This document shows positions 50,901 through 61,024 of a stretch of DNA of 64,000 nucleotides, piece by piece. Location: contig CAUEEP010000935.1 of NCBI GenBank assembly GCA_958450365.1, positions 434,001 to 498,000 of the forward strand, given 5' to 3'. How positions within the stretch are numbered: the first letter of the stretch is position 1; each line of letters opens with the position of its first letter. Under the pieces are notes generated by a model. That model made no database searches and was not told the DNA's origin. It saw only the letters and a list, made by a program, of their open reading frames with translations. The DNA comes from Mesorhabditis belari. Its lineage: Eukaryota; Nematoda; Chromadorea; Rhabditida; Rhabditidae. The translations under genes were made by a program, and so were the position numbers.

Positions 50901-53359
50901 CGTTTGTAGTTTATAGTCTAGTGATCGATGTGACCTTTTTGGATCGATAACTCACATTGTCGTGCAATTCAGCTGAAAAAAGTTGAAACAAATCCTGTTT
51001 TTAGTCGGTGACGAGTTGAAGACGAACGCGGAAAGTCCCACAAACAAGGGAATGCCAACAACAGAAGGTACAAAATCTACAATGTTTTTTCAAATTCGAT
51101 TAATTGGCTGTTACAAAATGCTAAATAGGATGTTACAAATCGATTTCAGAAGGTGGTGTCCTCAAGGAGTACTCGAAGAATTTCCCGGGAACACAAAAGT
51201 TGTTGATGCGTTTTATGAGCAATCATCAGTAAGTGATTTTTACCTGATATCATTATATATGTTAGATTCTATTTAGAACTAAAATTGCGTTTGGTTCGTA
51301 AAAAATTTGCACCTCCGATTTAGAAAAAAAGCCAAAAGGTCCAACCAGCGTCTTATGGATGAAGTTAAATTGCATTCTTTACCAATTTTTGACCTTAAAA
51401 ACTCTTTATTCAACACGAAAATGTTGAGAAATCTACTATATATAATTGAGGGCTGTCTGTCCGTCCGTTCGTCCGTTCGTCCGTCCGTTCGTCCGTTCGT
51501 CCGTCCGTTCGTCCGTTCGTCCGTCCGTTCGTCCGTTCGTCCGTTCGTCCGTCCGTTCGTCCGTTCGTCCGTCCGTTCGTCCGTTTGTCTGTCCGTCTGT
51601 CCGTTCGTCTGTCCGTCTGTCCGTTCGTCTGTCCGTCTGTCCGTTTGTCTGTCCGTCTGTCCGTTCGTCTGTCCGTCTGTCCGTTCGTCTGTCCGTCTGT
51701 CCGTCCGTACGCAACTTTCATTTCGAGAACGGGAGAAGCTAGAGACTCCAAAAACAACAGCCTTATAGGTTCTCGGGGTCGCAGAGTTCCCCATTGAGAT
51801 CAGATTTTTTCTACGGGCAACGGAAACAGTAGTATTGCGTACTCCGAGCCTAGATTCCAGCCCCCAGTGCACCGATTTTTATGGTTAATCTATCATTTTG
51901 TAGGAGATTTAAAACTAGAATAATTTCGATGGATGCCATAGGACAATTTCTTCGTGCGGGCGCCCAGCGCAGCTAGTATTATATTATAGGCTATGGCTAG
52001 ACTATGGCTCAACACCTTAGAACCATGTGGCTCCTAGGCTATCGCCTGATTCTTCCAGCTCCGGCCTTCTATTCTCCTAGGGATTTTCGTGACAAAAAGG
52101 AATCTAGTATCACAGGAATCTATAATACATGACTTTATTGGCACAATTTGACTTTATTGTCACCGAGATTCGTGTGACTTTTCTGGCACTAAGTTTTTGT
52201 GCCGTTCTAGAGTGTTTTAAAGAGTTTTTTGGTATGCAATGGCTCAGACAAAATCACAATTTGGGCGTTAAATGCCAAATCACGGTTAAATGGTAATTCA
52301 CTGTTGAAAGAAAAGACTTTATTGCTTTAGTTTTAAATCGAAATATATAAAAGAGCAGTGTCTGTCTGTCCGTCTGTACGGGCTTTTTCTCAGCCGTCTG
52401 TGAACCACAAAAAGCTGAAATCTTTTAAAAAGCCTTAAAATATGATATAGTTGCGCTATTTAAAATAAAAATAAAAAAAAAGCAAGATTGAATAGCACTA
52501 CGGAGGGTCGAAGGTCATGTGGACCGTAGACAAGCGCGCTCCCGACTGCGCCCTCCCGACTGCGCCCTCCCGACTGCGCGCTCCCGACTGCGCGCTCCAG
52601 ACTGCGCGCTCCCTACTGCGCGCTCCCTACTGCGCGCTCCCTACTGCGCGCTCCCTACTGCGCGCTCCCTACTGCGCGCTCCCTACTGCGCGCTCCCTAC
52701 TGCGCGCTCCCCTGCGCTCCCACTGCGCGCTCCCACTGGGCTCCCACGCGCGCTCCCGACTGCGCTCCCGACTCGCGCTCCCGACTGCGCGCTCCCGACT
52801 GCGCGCTCCCGACTGCGCGCTCCCGACTGCGCGCTCCCGACTGCGCGCTCCCGACTGCGCGCTCCCGACTGCGCGCTCCCGACTGCGCGCTCCCGACTGC
52901 GCGCTCCCTACTGCGCGCTCCCGATTGCACCACGTTGGCCAAAACTAGGGTGAAACATTCAGCTAGTTTGGCTGGTTTTTGATACAAAGCTATTTGATAG
53001 CAATGATTATAAGATTTATTTGAACAATTCTAGACGAAAAATGCTTGAAGAGAAGTTTGATGAAAGGGCAAAAATGAGGAACAAATACACGCAAACATTC
53101 CGACAAATAACGGTGAGTTGATCACTGAAAAGCAAGTGATAATTTCAAAGAAAAAAACTAGACAAAACTCTAGCTTTCTCTTTGAAATTATCACTTTCTT
53201 TAAATTGAAATGTTTCACTAATAATTTTAGACAAAATCTGTGCAAACTCAGGACAAATATTACGATGATTTTGCCGACTTTAAAGAAGAAGATCAACCAA
53301 AATTCAACTCGGCTATCTCAACGAAAAGACTTTACATTTACAATACGGGTTTTGAGTGA
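42394..53359 (+). CDS. Two-pore-domain K+ channel (TWK/K2P), complete
   Basis: A leak K+ channel in the plasma membrane; two subunits form one pore. Exons: 42394-42429, 42655-42772, 44142-44233, 44292-44392, 44436-44503, 45607-45735, 45817-45908, 45950-46054, 47872-47983, 48324-48424, 48463-48538, 51005-51067, 51150-51228, 53034-53112, 53231-53359. 459 residues, usual for the family. Seen: M1 (YFFLLLAYSLFGGYMFLWIE), an extracellular cap loop with LLEMKNAEL, first pore YTTIGYGDL (about 134-142), M2 (IYAVIGIPLVITIL), a Cys-containing acidic loop, M3 (LIVLIFWVLLCCGVFCLW), second pore TTIGFGDI (about 282-288), M4 (FLFILIGLSVVSMTINII), and a charged cytoplasmic tail ending NTGFE. The donor at 44392 was picked by phase. 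The introns hold family B, Helitron-like, mariner and Tc1-like insertions, so 1.4 kb of coding sequence spans 11 kb. Confidence 0.95.
42783..43270. mobile_element. Family B foldback element, copy 3
   Basis: Ends GGGAGTGGGACAAATGCGAC and complement, with the 8-bp direct repeat GAGAAATG at 42775-42782 and 43271-43278. It starts 10 bases into K2P intron 2. The interior is a perfect-looking palindrome around 43020. Confidence 0.9.
43612..43848 (-). mobile_element. Helitron-like or shared-tail repeat, copy 1
   Basis: On the minus strand it starts TCTACTATAGATAAAA, has a short GTCTGTCTGTCC run, and ends ATGCTCAGCGCAGCTGG. The 5' TC and 3' CTRR ends after a GC-rich patch fit Helitrons. The same start occurs at 51427. 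In K2P intron 2. Confidence 0.5.
44554..45389 (+). mobile_element. Non-autonomous mariner-type element, copy 2
   Basis: TTGGGTTGGTGAATTGAAAA ends flanked by TA, otherwise matching 19480-20023 but with a poly-A/G block inserted at 44680-44982 between two copies of ATTTGCGG. A further mariner-like end (CAATTCATCAACCCAATA) lies at about 45513-45530. In K2P intron 5. Confidence 0.85.
44690..44965. repeat. Poly-A/G low-complexity tract
   Basis: Runs of A broken by G clusters inside a mariner-type element whose other copies lack it. Probably a sequencing artefact. The Lys- and Phe-rich frames here are not genes. Confidence 0.9.
46073..46195. repeat. 16-bp minisatellite GGTTATCTCTAGGCCT
   Basis: About 8 near-identical units, starting 18 bases after a K2P exon. 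Confidence 0.95.
46440..47670 (+). mobile_element. Degenerate full-length Tc1-like transposon
   Basis: About 1.23 kb. Ends ACAGGGTGTGGTATAATTAT and a diverged complement near 47645-47670 (ATCATTTTGACGCACCTTGT). The decayed transposase shows ILFSEEKLFSVEQ, where the usual first catalytic D of the DEKLF motif is E, and FQQDGAPAHKS with the second D. Many stops and frameshifts. In K2P intron 8. Related to, but clearly older than, the DD37D copies. Confidence 0.8.
48779..49700 (-). mobile_element. Mariner-type element with transposase fragment, copy 3
   Basis: TTGGGTTGGTGAATTGAAAA ends flanked by TA, 922 bp. A minus-strand frame at 49250-48948 keeps IHDNARPHVTK (second catalytic D) and YSPDLAPFDYYLF (third D). 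The N-terminal part and first D are missing. Part of the internal sequence around CAGGCAATTTGCGGATT is present twice, on each side of the fragment. It identifies the parent family of copies 1 and 2. In K2P intron 11. Confidence 0.88.
49985..50055. repeat. Short repeat AGTCATTCTG
   Basis: About 6 imperfect units in K2P intron 11. Confidence 0.85.
50607..50903. repeat. Palindromic repeat of about 297 bp
   Basis: Arms share AACGCTTCTAACTTGCTTC, GAGATGATCTATAGCTC and GCTTTAGTCGATTCGAAAGC in inverse orientation. A family C-like CCCCGAAAACCCTAGTAGAC lies just upstream (about 50505). In K2P intron 11. Confidence 0.8.
51427..51974 (+). mobile_element. Helitron-like repeat with (GTCCGTTC)n array, copy 2
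   Basis: It starts TCTACTATATATAATTG after an A, contains about 260 bp of GTCCGTTCGTCC/GTCTGTCC repeats (51449-51708) and ends GGGCGCCCAGCGCAGCTAG before a T. A|TC ... CTAG|T is the expected Helitron insertion pattern. No helicase is present. All six frames through the array are open, producing long false ORFs. In K2P intron 13. Confidence 0.6.
52536..52930. repeat. GC-rich 14-bp minisatellite CTGCGCGCTCCCGA
   Basis: About 27 units, with CTCCCTA and CTCCCGA subtypes arranged in blocks. Far more GC-rich than anything nearby. In K2P intron 13. The repeat has no stops in several frames, giving false Ala/Arg/Leu/Pro ORFs on both strands. Confidence 0.95.
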
Positions 53360-53545
53360 TCGTTGCTTGAATTTTTGAATTGTTTGCCTTTTTGCATAAA
53401 CAGAAACTATCCAAACTTGATCTCACGTCATTTCCATTTCGTTTCCGATAAAAGTTTGATTTTAAAAAGTTTCAAAAAGAAACAAAAAAGCCACACTATT
53501 GTACTGAATAGAAAAGTATATTTATTCGACACGAATAATCAATTG

Positions 53546-53722
53546 GTACTGGACCCTGCAGTACTGGACCCTGCAGTACTGGACCCTGCAATACTGGACC
53601 CTACAGTACTGGACCCTGCAGTACTGGACCCTGCAGTACTGGACCCTGCAATACTGGACCCTGCAGTACTGGACCCTGCAGTACTGGACCCGGCAATACT
53701 GGACCCTACAGTACTGGACCGC
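53546..53722. repeat. 15-bp minisatellite GTACTGGACCCTGCA
   Basis: About 12 units with AATACTGG and CCCTACA variants, starting 190 bp after the K2P stop. Units are contiguous with no spacers, so it is not a CRISPR array. Confidence 0.95.
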
Positions 53723-54069
53723 AATCTGTAACAGATCTCAAGCAGAGAAAAGGAATCAAATTCGTAGAGAAGAGAAAAGGAACCAAAAATGTAGAGAAAA
53801 AGAAGCAATTCTGTACAACACAAAGGAGGAACATTTTACCCTTAGTTACCCCTATTACCCAAATGTTGTTAAGAAAAAAATCCATAATGATGGGAAAAAG
53901 AACCTATTTGTATCGTAGCTGAAATTCCCATTTATCAATTTGCATCTTGAAATTACGTGGAAACGGTGACTTGTTCAGGGATATCTCTCCATAATCTCGC
54001 GTGTCGGACAGCTGAATGTGGACTTCCCTTAACAACATGGAGATGAAGAAGACGACGAGCAAAAGAAGC

Positions 54070-54150
54070 ACGAAGATCAGCCGCCGGGATCGAACCTTTG
54101 ACCTGCCGACTAGGAGACAAGACTCCAAGCCAGTCGGCTATGACGGCTTT
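54070..54150 (-). pseudogene. tRNA-like sequence (Ser/Leu-type head)
   Basis: The minus strand runs from GCCGTCATAGCCGACTGG to GGTTCGATCCCGGCGGC. Six of seven acceptor pairs form and the variable arm is long. It is the best-preserved head of the SINE-like family (copies at 5378, 12205, 12455 and 29950), but the downstream tail is diverged. Confidence 0.5.
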
Positions 54151-54426
54151 ATAATAGAATATAATAGACTAATAAATATTCAAAAGTTAGCTCTTTTTTT
54201 CATTTCTTAAACTTTTGCCAGAAAAATCATTGAGCTCTCGATCGATCTTGGTTTTGAAAGTTGTGTAAAACGCATTTCAAGCACTTTAAGCGCTTGAAAG
54301 CGCTCCATTTTATCTTCTCACTCGAATTTACGATGCCCACCGAAATTCTTTCACTCAGAAAGAGACGCAATGTCATAAAGTAAAATTTACAGTTCTTTCC
54401 CCCAAAATATCTCTGCTCTGCTTTTT

Positions 54427-55565
54427 ATGCTTTTCAAATATTCTCTATTTTTCCTAACTTTTTACTTAATTTCATCGATATTCAGTGAAAATTCGACAAA
54501 ATTGCCTGAAACTTTGAAAATATCAAGGATTTCCCAAAATCAGACGCTACCCGAGAAAAGATTTGCAAAGAATATTGTTAAAGATGATCCCGACGACGTT
54601 GAGAATTTGAATTGTGTCTATGAAGTGTTTGGTAAGGTTTTTGAAACAAAAAGTAGTACTTATTCCCACAAAAATTTCCATTTTAAAAGCTTTTCATGCA
54701 TTAAATCGGTGATATCTTCACAGAATTTGTATTCAACTCAATTTGCATTATTGTGTGATCAGAAGCTTCGCTTTTGCTTTCCAGCAAAAAACTTTTTGAA
54801 GCAAAAAGCAAAAGAATTGACGCCGAGAGGTGGCGAACCCGCGACCTCTCTCTTCCGTTCTTTTGAGAGACGCGCGTGTTAACCACTCGGTCATGCTATG
54901 TCGCAGTGTGAGCGCACTTGTCTCTAGCTCACACAACCCGGGTTCGACTCCCGCCCGTGTCGGCAATTTTGGTTTCTTAAAAATTTAAAAACATGTTGCA
55001 CAATTAGATGAAATTCTAAGTAAAACTAACTATAAATAATTTTCAACGGTTCTTTGGGGACTGAGACAGACAGGCGTCTTAGTCTTTTTATATAGTAGAC
55101 CAGCCGAACGCCTACCCGGTTTTTTTGGATTTTTTAGGGATGGATAAGTTCTGTCGCCGTGGAGCAGTGGATAGCGCGCCGGTCTATCACCCATACGATC
55201 TGGGTTCGACCCCCCGTGCGATTCGAATTGTGCTTTTTAAAAAATCCAAAAGCACGTTGCAGAACTACATGTAATTCCCTATTCAACGGTGCAAAAATCA
55301 TTACAAACGGACCTCTGGGGGCAGTAGCGCGCACAGACAGACAGACAGACAGACAGATAAACAGACAGACAGACAGACAGATAAACAGACAGACAGACAG
55401 ACAGATAAACAGACAGACAGACAGACAGACAGATAGAAGACAGACAACGACAGACAGACAGACAGATAGACGAGACAGACAGAAGACAGACAGACAGATA
55501 GACAGACAGACAGACAGATGAGACAGACAGACAGACAGAGAAGACAGATAGACAGACAGACAGAC

Positions 55566-55604
<39 letters not shown>

Positions 55605-55693
55605 TAAACAGACAGACAGACAGACAGATAGACAGACAGATAGACAGATAGACAGACAGATAGACAGATAGACAGATAGACAGACAGACAGAC

Positions 55694-55732
<39 letters not shown>

Positions 55733-58457
55733 AGAAAGACAGACAGAAAGACAGACAGACGGAAGGATAAACAGACAGACAGACGGACGGATAAACAGAC
55801 AGACAGACATACAGATAAACAGACAGACAGACAAATAAGCATACAGACAGACAGTCATCTTAGTCCCTTTATATAGTAGATTATTGTTTTTGGGGAAATG
55901 CAAAGCTTCTTGAAAAGGCGAATTTTGTGGAGATATAACCTATAAGTACTCAAAAAGGTCGTTGAGTCATTTGTTTTTTAGTAAAAGATCTTTATAAAAG
56001 CTTTATTTCATTACTAAGATCAAAAAATATACATAAATTTGAGTCATGATCATCATTTGTTCTTTCAACAGGTACAATTGACGGTGAGGTGGTCGACATC
56101 GTGACACAATATGTTGAATGTGAAGAAGGGATTACCTTTTGTCAGAAAATTACCGCTCACTATGGTTTGTGATTTGCAAAGAGAAAAACGAAATTAGAGA
56201 TTTCCAGAGATCAGATTTAGACGTCATTTTTACTTTTCAGTTTCCGTAGCTGAAGTGACGAAAATTACGATGAGAGGATGTGATGAAATGGTGATTGAAG
56301 ATGATGAACACGGGGATTTGTATCATCCATTGAAATGCAAGGTGAGAAATTGATCCAACAAACCGATTCAATCGGTAAATTTGATCTAAAACTTTCAATT
56401 TCGCCATCAATCGCCAGTTACAGGGTGCGTCATAATTATTGCAACAAGATACTCAAGGCATTGCACACCAAGAAGTTTCACTGGAAGAAGATTTTTAAAC
56501 AGAAATAGCTTTATTTAACAGTAACAAATAAGGAAACAAGAGATCATTCGATATGACCGCCTTTTGCCTTGATAACAGCCCTTAATCGGTTCGGATATGC
56601 CTCCACTGCGGCCCGAATGTCATCTTGAGGAGTCGCCTTCCATCCTTTGTTCAAAGACTTCTTCAAGGTCAAAGAGCAGACATTAGCCTCTAAAATTGCC
56701 CAAATGGAAAAGTCCATCACATTGAGATCCGGTGAGTTTGGAGGCCATTCATCCTTGGTGATCACTGAGGGAAAGTTGGCCACACACCAGTCCTGAACCG
56801 TCTTCTTCGTGTGAGCGGGAGGCAATTAGGCAAGAATAAAGAGGATAGAACGCAACACAACAAAAAAGGGGGCAAAAAAATAAGAAAGCTGTTTGGAAAA
56901 CGGTCTTTGAACTCTTGTTGCAATAATTATGACGCACCCTATACAACTATTAGGTTGGTGGGAAAATAATCGAAATAAACAAGACTCAGACTTTGTCCTT
57001 GATTTTAAGAGTCCTTTTGCGTCGGCAGCAGTGTATAGTTGTTGATGGTTTTTACTTTGAATAAATTCATTTGTTATTGGCTTTTAGTTTTGGACTTGAA
57101 GCTAGAGGCTCCAAATTTCGATTATTTTCCCACCAACCTAATAGATCTGCTTAACGAGTCCTTAACGAGTGCGGAACCTTATCGATCTCGGAATTTATCG
57201 ATACCGAGTCCTTTAAGAAAGGGTCAAAACTTAGTTTAAAACTTAATAATCAGCAATTTATTGCATCGCGAATAGAAACAGCCTTTTTTTTCAGCTTTTA
57301 GAAAAATTTGAGCCTTATAGAGCCCAGAACGCGAATGCTCAAGACTGCGTTTCAAATCTTGCTAAAAAATAATAGAGAACTACTAAACAAACGATTTTTG
57401 CTGAATTTGATAACTAACAGATGATTCGCATCTCTAAATCTGTAACAAATCGATTTCTTTATTTGGGTAGTGATGCAGAAATCTGTGCTTGCTGTTTTGC
57501 CAAATCATAATCAGCATCCTTTCAAAAATTTGTCATTGATGTTGTTGTTTTCAATAAAAGTCAAAAATATATTAGACTCCGAGCCTTTTCTAAAGTTGTT
57601 TCTGGGGAAAAAGGCCTTTATGGCTTTTAAAAATAGATGAATAGGACACGGTATCGTTAAGGATTCGGTATCGATAAGGTTACCGAGTCCAGATCGTTAA
57701 GATCGTGAAGATAAGCAGGCCTAAACTAGCGTGTGTTCCTCTCAAGTAATGCAATTAATGCAAGTCTCAAGTAATTTTCTAAAAGGTATCTATTTGAGTC
57801 AAAAACTACTGTAGTCAAATCGTTACTTCACATCCGATCAGCCCAATTTTGGCATCTTTTGATGAGGAATTACATGGCTCATCGAATGATACCAAAATCG
57901 GGCTGATCGTATGTAAACTGGCAGTTTGACTACTGTAGTTGTCTTAAATAGGTGCCTTTTAGAAAGCGCATTACTCGAGAGGAACACACGCTAGTTTAGA
58001 CCTGCTTATCTTAACGATCTTAACGATCTGGACTCGATAACCTTATCGATACCGAATCCTTAACGATACCGAGTCCTATTCATCTATTTTTAAAAGCCAT
58101 TTAATTGATGATTTAAAGATCATTTAAATCATTATTTAAAGATCATTTAAAGGTCATTTAAATCATTATTTAAAGATCATTTAAATCATTATTTAAAGAT
58201 CATTTAAATCATCATTTAAATCATCATTTAAAGTTATTCATGATAGTTAAGATATGCAAGATACATTTTTCGATTCAAAACTTTGAAATTCTCATAATGT
58301 TTTTCAGAAAACGGGTTGCAGTGAGATCAAATCCGAATACGATCACGAGATTTACCATGTTTGTTGTTGTAATGCCGATTTCTGCAATCACTCATCACCG
58401 TTTGCGCGAATTTCATTAGCGATGATTCTATTTTTGCTGATTCGAGTGTGGGTGTAA
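54427..58457 (+). CDS. Secreted Cys-rich protein, Ly6/ET-module type
   Basis: Exons: 54427-54631, 56072-56164, 56241-56341, 58308-58457; 182 residues with consistent phase. An N-terminal signal peptide (SLFFLTFYLISSIFS) is followed by a polar linker. A single Cys-rich domain runs from NCVYEVF through VECEEG, FCQK, MRGCDE, KCKKTGC to HVCCCNADFCNHS; the CCC..DxCN ending is typical of three-finger Ly6/activin-receptor-like and nematode ET-module proteins. The C-terminus is a hydrophobic segment (ISLAMILFLLI) followed by RVWV, which suggests a GPI signal or a membrane anchor. Likely an extracellular, membrane-attached binding protein; the ligand is unknown. Introns 1 and 3 hold SINE-like, DD37D and mariner insertions and a long palindrome. 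Confidence 0.8.
54828..55104 (+). mobile_element. tRNA-headed repeat with TATATAGTAGA tail, copy 1
   Basis: tRNA-like blocks on both strands (B-box GGGTTCGACTCCCGCC at about 54942-54957; minus-strand tRNA-like part at 54828-54905). They are followed by a body with ACATGTTGCACAATTAG and a tail ACAGACAGGCGTCTTAGTCT then TTTATATAGTAGA. The body and tail match 55153-55874. Confidence 0.55.
55153..55874 (+). mobile_element. tRNA-headed repeat with large (CAGA)n array, copy 2
   Basis: A tRNA-like head (CGTGGAGCAGTGGATAGCGC, B-box GGGTTCGACCCCC), a body with GCACGTTGCAGAACTAC, then about 520 bp of CAGACAGATA-type repeats (55332-55850), and the tail CATCTTAGTCCCTTTATATA ending GTAGA. The array is the same position expanded from the short ACAGACAG of copy 1. 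In intron 1 of the Cys-rich protein gene. Confidence 0.6.
56421..56941 (-). mobile_element. DD37D Tc1/mariner element, internally deleted, copy 2
   Basis: Same CAGGGTGCGTCATAATTATT ends as 30058-30609. The minus-strand frame 56825-56544 keeps NSPDLNVMDFSIWAILEANV; the MQDG part with the second catalytic D is replaced by about 80 bp of unrelated sequence (56818-56900). A different deletion from copy 1, so the copies are independent derivatives. In the last intron of the Cys-rich gene. Confidence 0.85.
56950..57141 (+). mobile_element. Short mariner derivative
   Basis: 192 bp with TTAGGTTGGTGGGAAAATAA and complement, flanked by TA. It retains the transposase C-terminal codons (GFYFE then stop, about 57045-57061). 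It abuts the DD37D copy 2. Confidence 0.85.
57618..58102. repeat. Long palindrome of about 485 bp
   Basis: From GCTTTTAAAAATAGATGAAT to its complement. Arms include GATTCGGTATCGATAAGG, GTTAAGATCGTGAAGATAAG and TAAACTAGCGTGTGTTCCTC. The central 57724-57999 part resembles the hAT-like ends at 37061-37656. In the last intron of the Cys-rich gene. Confidence 0.85.
58103..58245. repeat. Tandem repeat ATTTAAAGATCATTTAAATC
   Basis: About 7 units of 11-24 bp, ending 63 bases before the last exon of the Cys-rich gene. Confidence 0.9.
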
Positions 58458-60757
58458 AATGAAAGTGAATGAAAAAAAGTAAATGCGTTTGAAATTACAT
58501 CAAAACGAGGGGAAATTTCATCAAAACATCATACTAAGTCATCAGAAAAAAAGGAATGAATGAAAAATAGGTGAATCTTATGTTAGAAGTAAACGATGAC
58601 TTTGTTTTTGAGTTGTTTGAAACAAAAGTTGCTTTTGTACTGTGATTTTTGTTGCTTTTGTTTGTTGTCGCTGTGATTAGACGTGTATAGCTGTGAGTGC
58701 TTCGGCATCTTTCCCCGAAAACCAAAACAAGGCCCGGGTCCATTTCCCATCGAGCATTTACCGATTTACCATCTAGCAGTTTAGCATTTACCAATTTTGC
58801 TAAATCCAAACTTGCTAAATGCGTTGATGGAAGTGTTGAATTTTGTAAAACGAAAGTTTTGCTAATTGCTAATTTAGCAGTTGGTGGACCCGGACCTAAA
58901 TAAATAAAAATAAATGTAAATTCCCCATGTCTAGCTTGGTAGAGATAAGTATAAATGAAAAGTAGGGGAAATAAGTATAAATGACTTTAATAGGTTTATA
59001 TTCATAGCTCAAATCTATTCAAAAAGCATATCAAACTTGGAGAAAACACGCTAAAATTCAATGATGAAGTAAGATGTCAAAGATCAATTTGCATATTATT
59101 TGTTGGCGGGGCAAAGATGTGGAAGTATTTAACTAGGGAAAAGTGCTAGGTCACCGTGGGATTTCGAAACGGGATTTAGCCCATCCGATAGAAAATCGAG
59201 CGGCGAATCCGAATCTGTAATCAAAATCTGCTGAATAGCTCGCAAACAAAAGATCAAAGTATCAAGGCATCAAAGTTTTTGCGATAAACTTTTGAGCTAA
59301 GTTTACGCTTCTCCTTCAAAGACGCTCGTGGTCTTGAGGTGATTATACGCACAGCGCTCAACGGCGGTCGTGGTGTAGTCGGTAGTGTGCTCGTCCATCG
59401 GACGCTCGGACCGGTTGGTGGGTTGAGTTCGAGTCCCCCGCGTGGCAAAAATTTTTATGTTCACAAATTCTTCTACTATTTTGCTTTATTTTGCCCAAGT
59501 ACCCAGAAGTACGGAAATGCAAAAGTACTCAGCTTGTGCAGTGCGTAAGAGGGTACCGATGGGGCAATGATTATTTAGATATTTATTCCGAATATAGCAC
59601 AATCACTAATCTAGCGAGAAAATACAATAAAATAGAATCAAACGTTGGTTCAGGGTGTCAAAGCTAAACGAGAAAAAATACAAAGTGGGCTCCGTCCCTT
59701 TTTATCACACAAACGATCTTTAGGGGAAGGACAAGAGAATCAGAGATGTTCAAAATCAAAGCATCAAATAAGATTTCACAGAAAAGAGCTGCTTTTGTGC
59801 ACACAACTAAACTAGTTTGGTTAATTGATTCGCCAAGGCTTTTACAAATCGCTTGATAAACATCAAGAAAAAACTATGCCAAACCCCAAAATGCAAAATG
59901 ATCAGAGTATGATCCCATTCAAATCCTTCTAAATCCTTCTAAATTGAAAGATGAAGTTTCAAAATCTATTTTCGAGCTTCGAACTTCAGCAATCTTTTGT
60001 TTATTTATGGAACAACTACGCACATCGGCTTGAGGGAAGTAATCAGCAAAAAAATCCACCCAAGTAAACCAAAAAAAAAAACAGAAATCGGCTTACGGCT
60101 TTGACGAGAAAATGGTGATTTTTCTGGGTAAAACCAAGATGACATTTGAAATAGTTTGAATTAGAATTAGAATTATTTCGAAACTTCTCAAAATCCCTCC
60201 AGAACAACCAAATGAACTTAAGCGACGTAATGATGAAATAGTGACATGAAAGAGTTGTGCGTCGACGCCTTTACGAGCAAGAAATCTGATGATCAAGAAA
60301 GATGAAAAAGATGAGAAAGATGAAAAACCATGAAATCATGATGATTTGAAAACTATTATAAAACTGAGTTAGAAACTTGAATCTGTGTTAGAATACAAAA
60401 ATCTGTAGCTAAAATGAGTCAAATGAGTCAAAAGCTCAATTGCTCAGCTTCATATGATCTTTTTACCATTTTTTTGGATTTATTTGGATTCATTTGGATT
60501 CATATAAGATTTCGTAAGTACTACAATCACATTTTTCTTTATTTTTCCTCCAATCTTTTCCCTTTTTATTAAATTTTGAGGCTTCTTCGATGAATCTTTT
60601 AATGTTGTTATGAATTTATGATTAAAAAGCTCGAGCGAAAATCGATTATGATTAATGAAATGATTAATGATTATGATGAAAAACCCTAGTTTTAACATCA
60701 CAAATACTTATTTTTATTGGGAAATTCAATAAGAATTTTTTGAAATAAAACAATTTC
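58458..60757. other. Intergenic with a small palindrome and a tRNA-like sequence
   Basis: No gene is seen. 58732-58895 holds paired GGCCCGGGTCCA / TGGACCCGGACC ends. The rest is AT-rich with short repeats (TTTGGATTCA near 60480). Confidence 0.5.
59362..59448 (+). pseudogene. tRNA-like sequence
   Basis: GTCGTGGTGTAGTCGGTAGT (A box) and GAGTTCGAGTCCCCC (B box) are present. The arms pair poorly and the acceptor does not close. tRNA-derived. Confidence 0.5.
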
Positions 60758-60759
60758 TA

Positions 60760-61024
60760 CCGTAAATACTGTAATAGTACCCCACCCCCATAATGACGGT
60801 GCGGAGTATTGCGTAGTCTAGCTTTGAACGCGTTTTTCTCGACACTGGTTTATGCTACAATGCGCGCTTAGGTATCAAAAAATAGCTGAAATTCAGGGCT
60901 ATTTTTTGATACCAAAGACGCATTCTTTGAAAGTACGGGCGCTTTGAAAAAAATGAAATACTAAAAAACTTTTGCGACTACGCGACTGTACCACGGGGGT
61001 GGGGTACTATTACAGTATTTACGG
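60760..61024. mobile_element. Family D foldback, copy 5
   Basis: CCGTAAATACTGTAATAGTA ends with TA flanks, full length. It is immediately followed by block B (61026-61220), whose reverse complement lies at 61885-62078. Confidence 0.85.

Noticed and set aside
51279..51872. Long open frames on both strands through 51279-51872 (Arg/Asp/Thr or Ser/Val/Arg/Pro repeats)
   Set aside because: They are translations of a stop-free (GTCC)n/(GTCT)n array with no splice or start context, inside a K2P intron.
52517..52987. Ala/Pro/Arg/Leu frames of about 140 residues on both strands
   Set aside because: Products of the 14-bp GC-rich minisatellite.
53546..53722. CRISPR-like array of short repeats
   Set aside because: Contiguous 15-bp units without spacers, in a eukaryotic genome.
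55279..55903. 200-residue Cys/Leu/Ser/Val frame at 55301-55903
   Set aside because: A CAGA microsatellite read on the minus strand, inside an intron of the Cys-rich gene.
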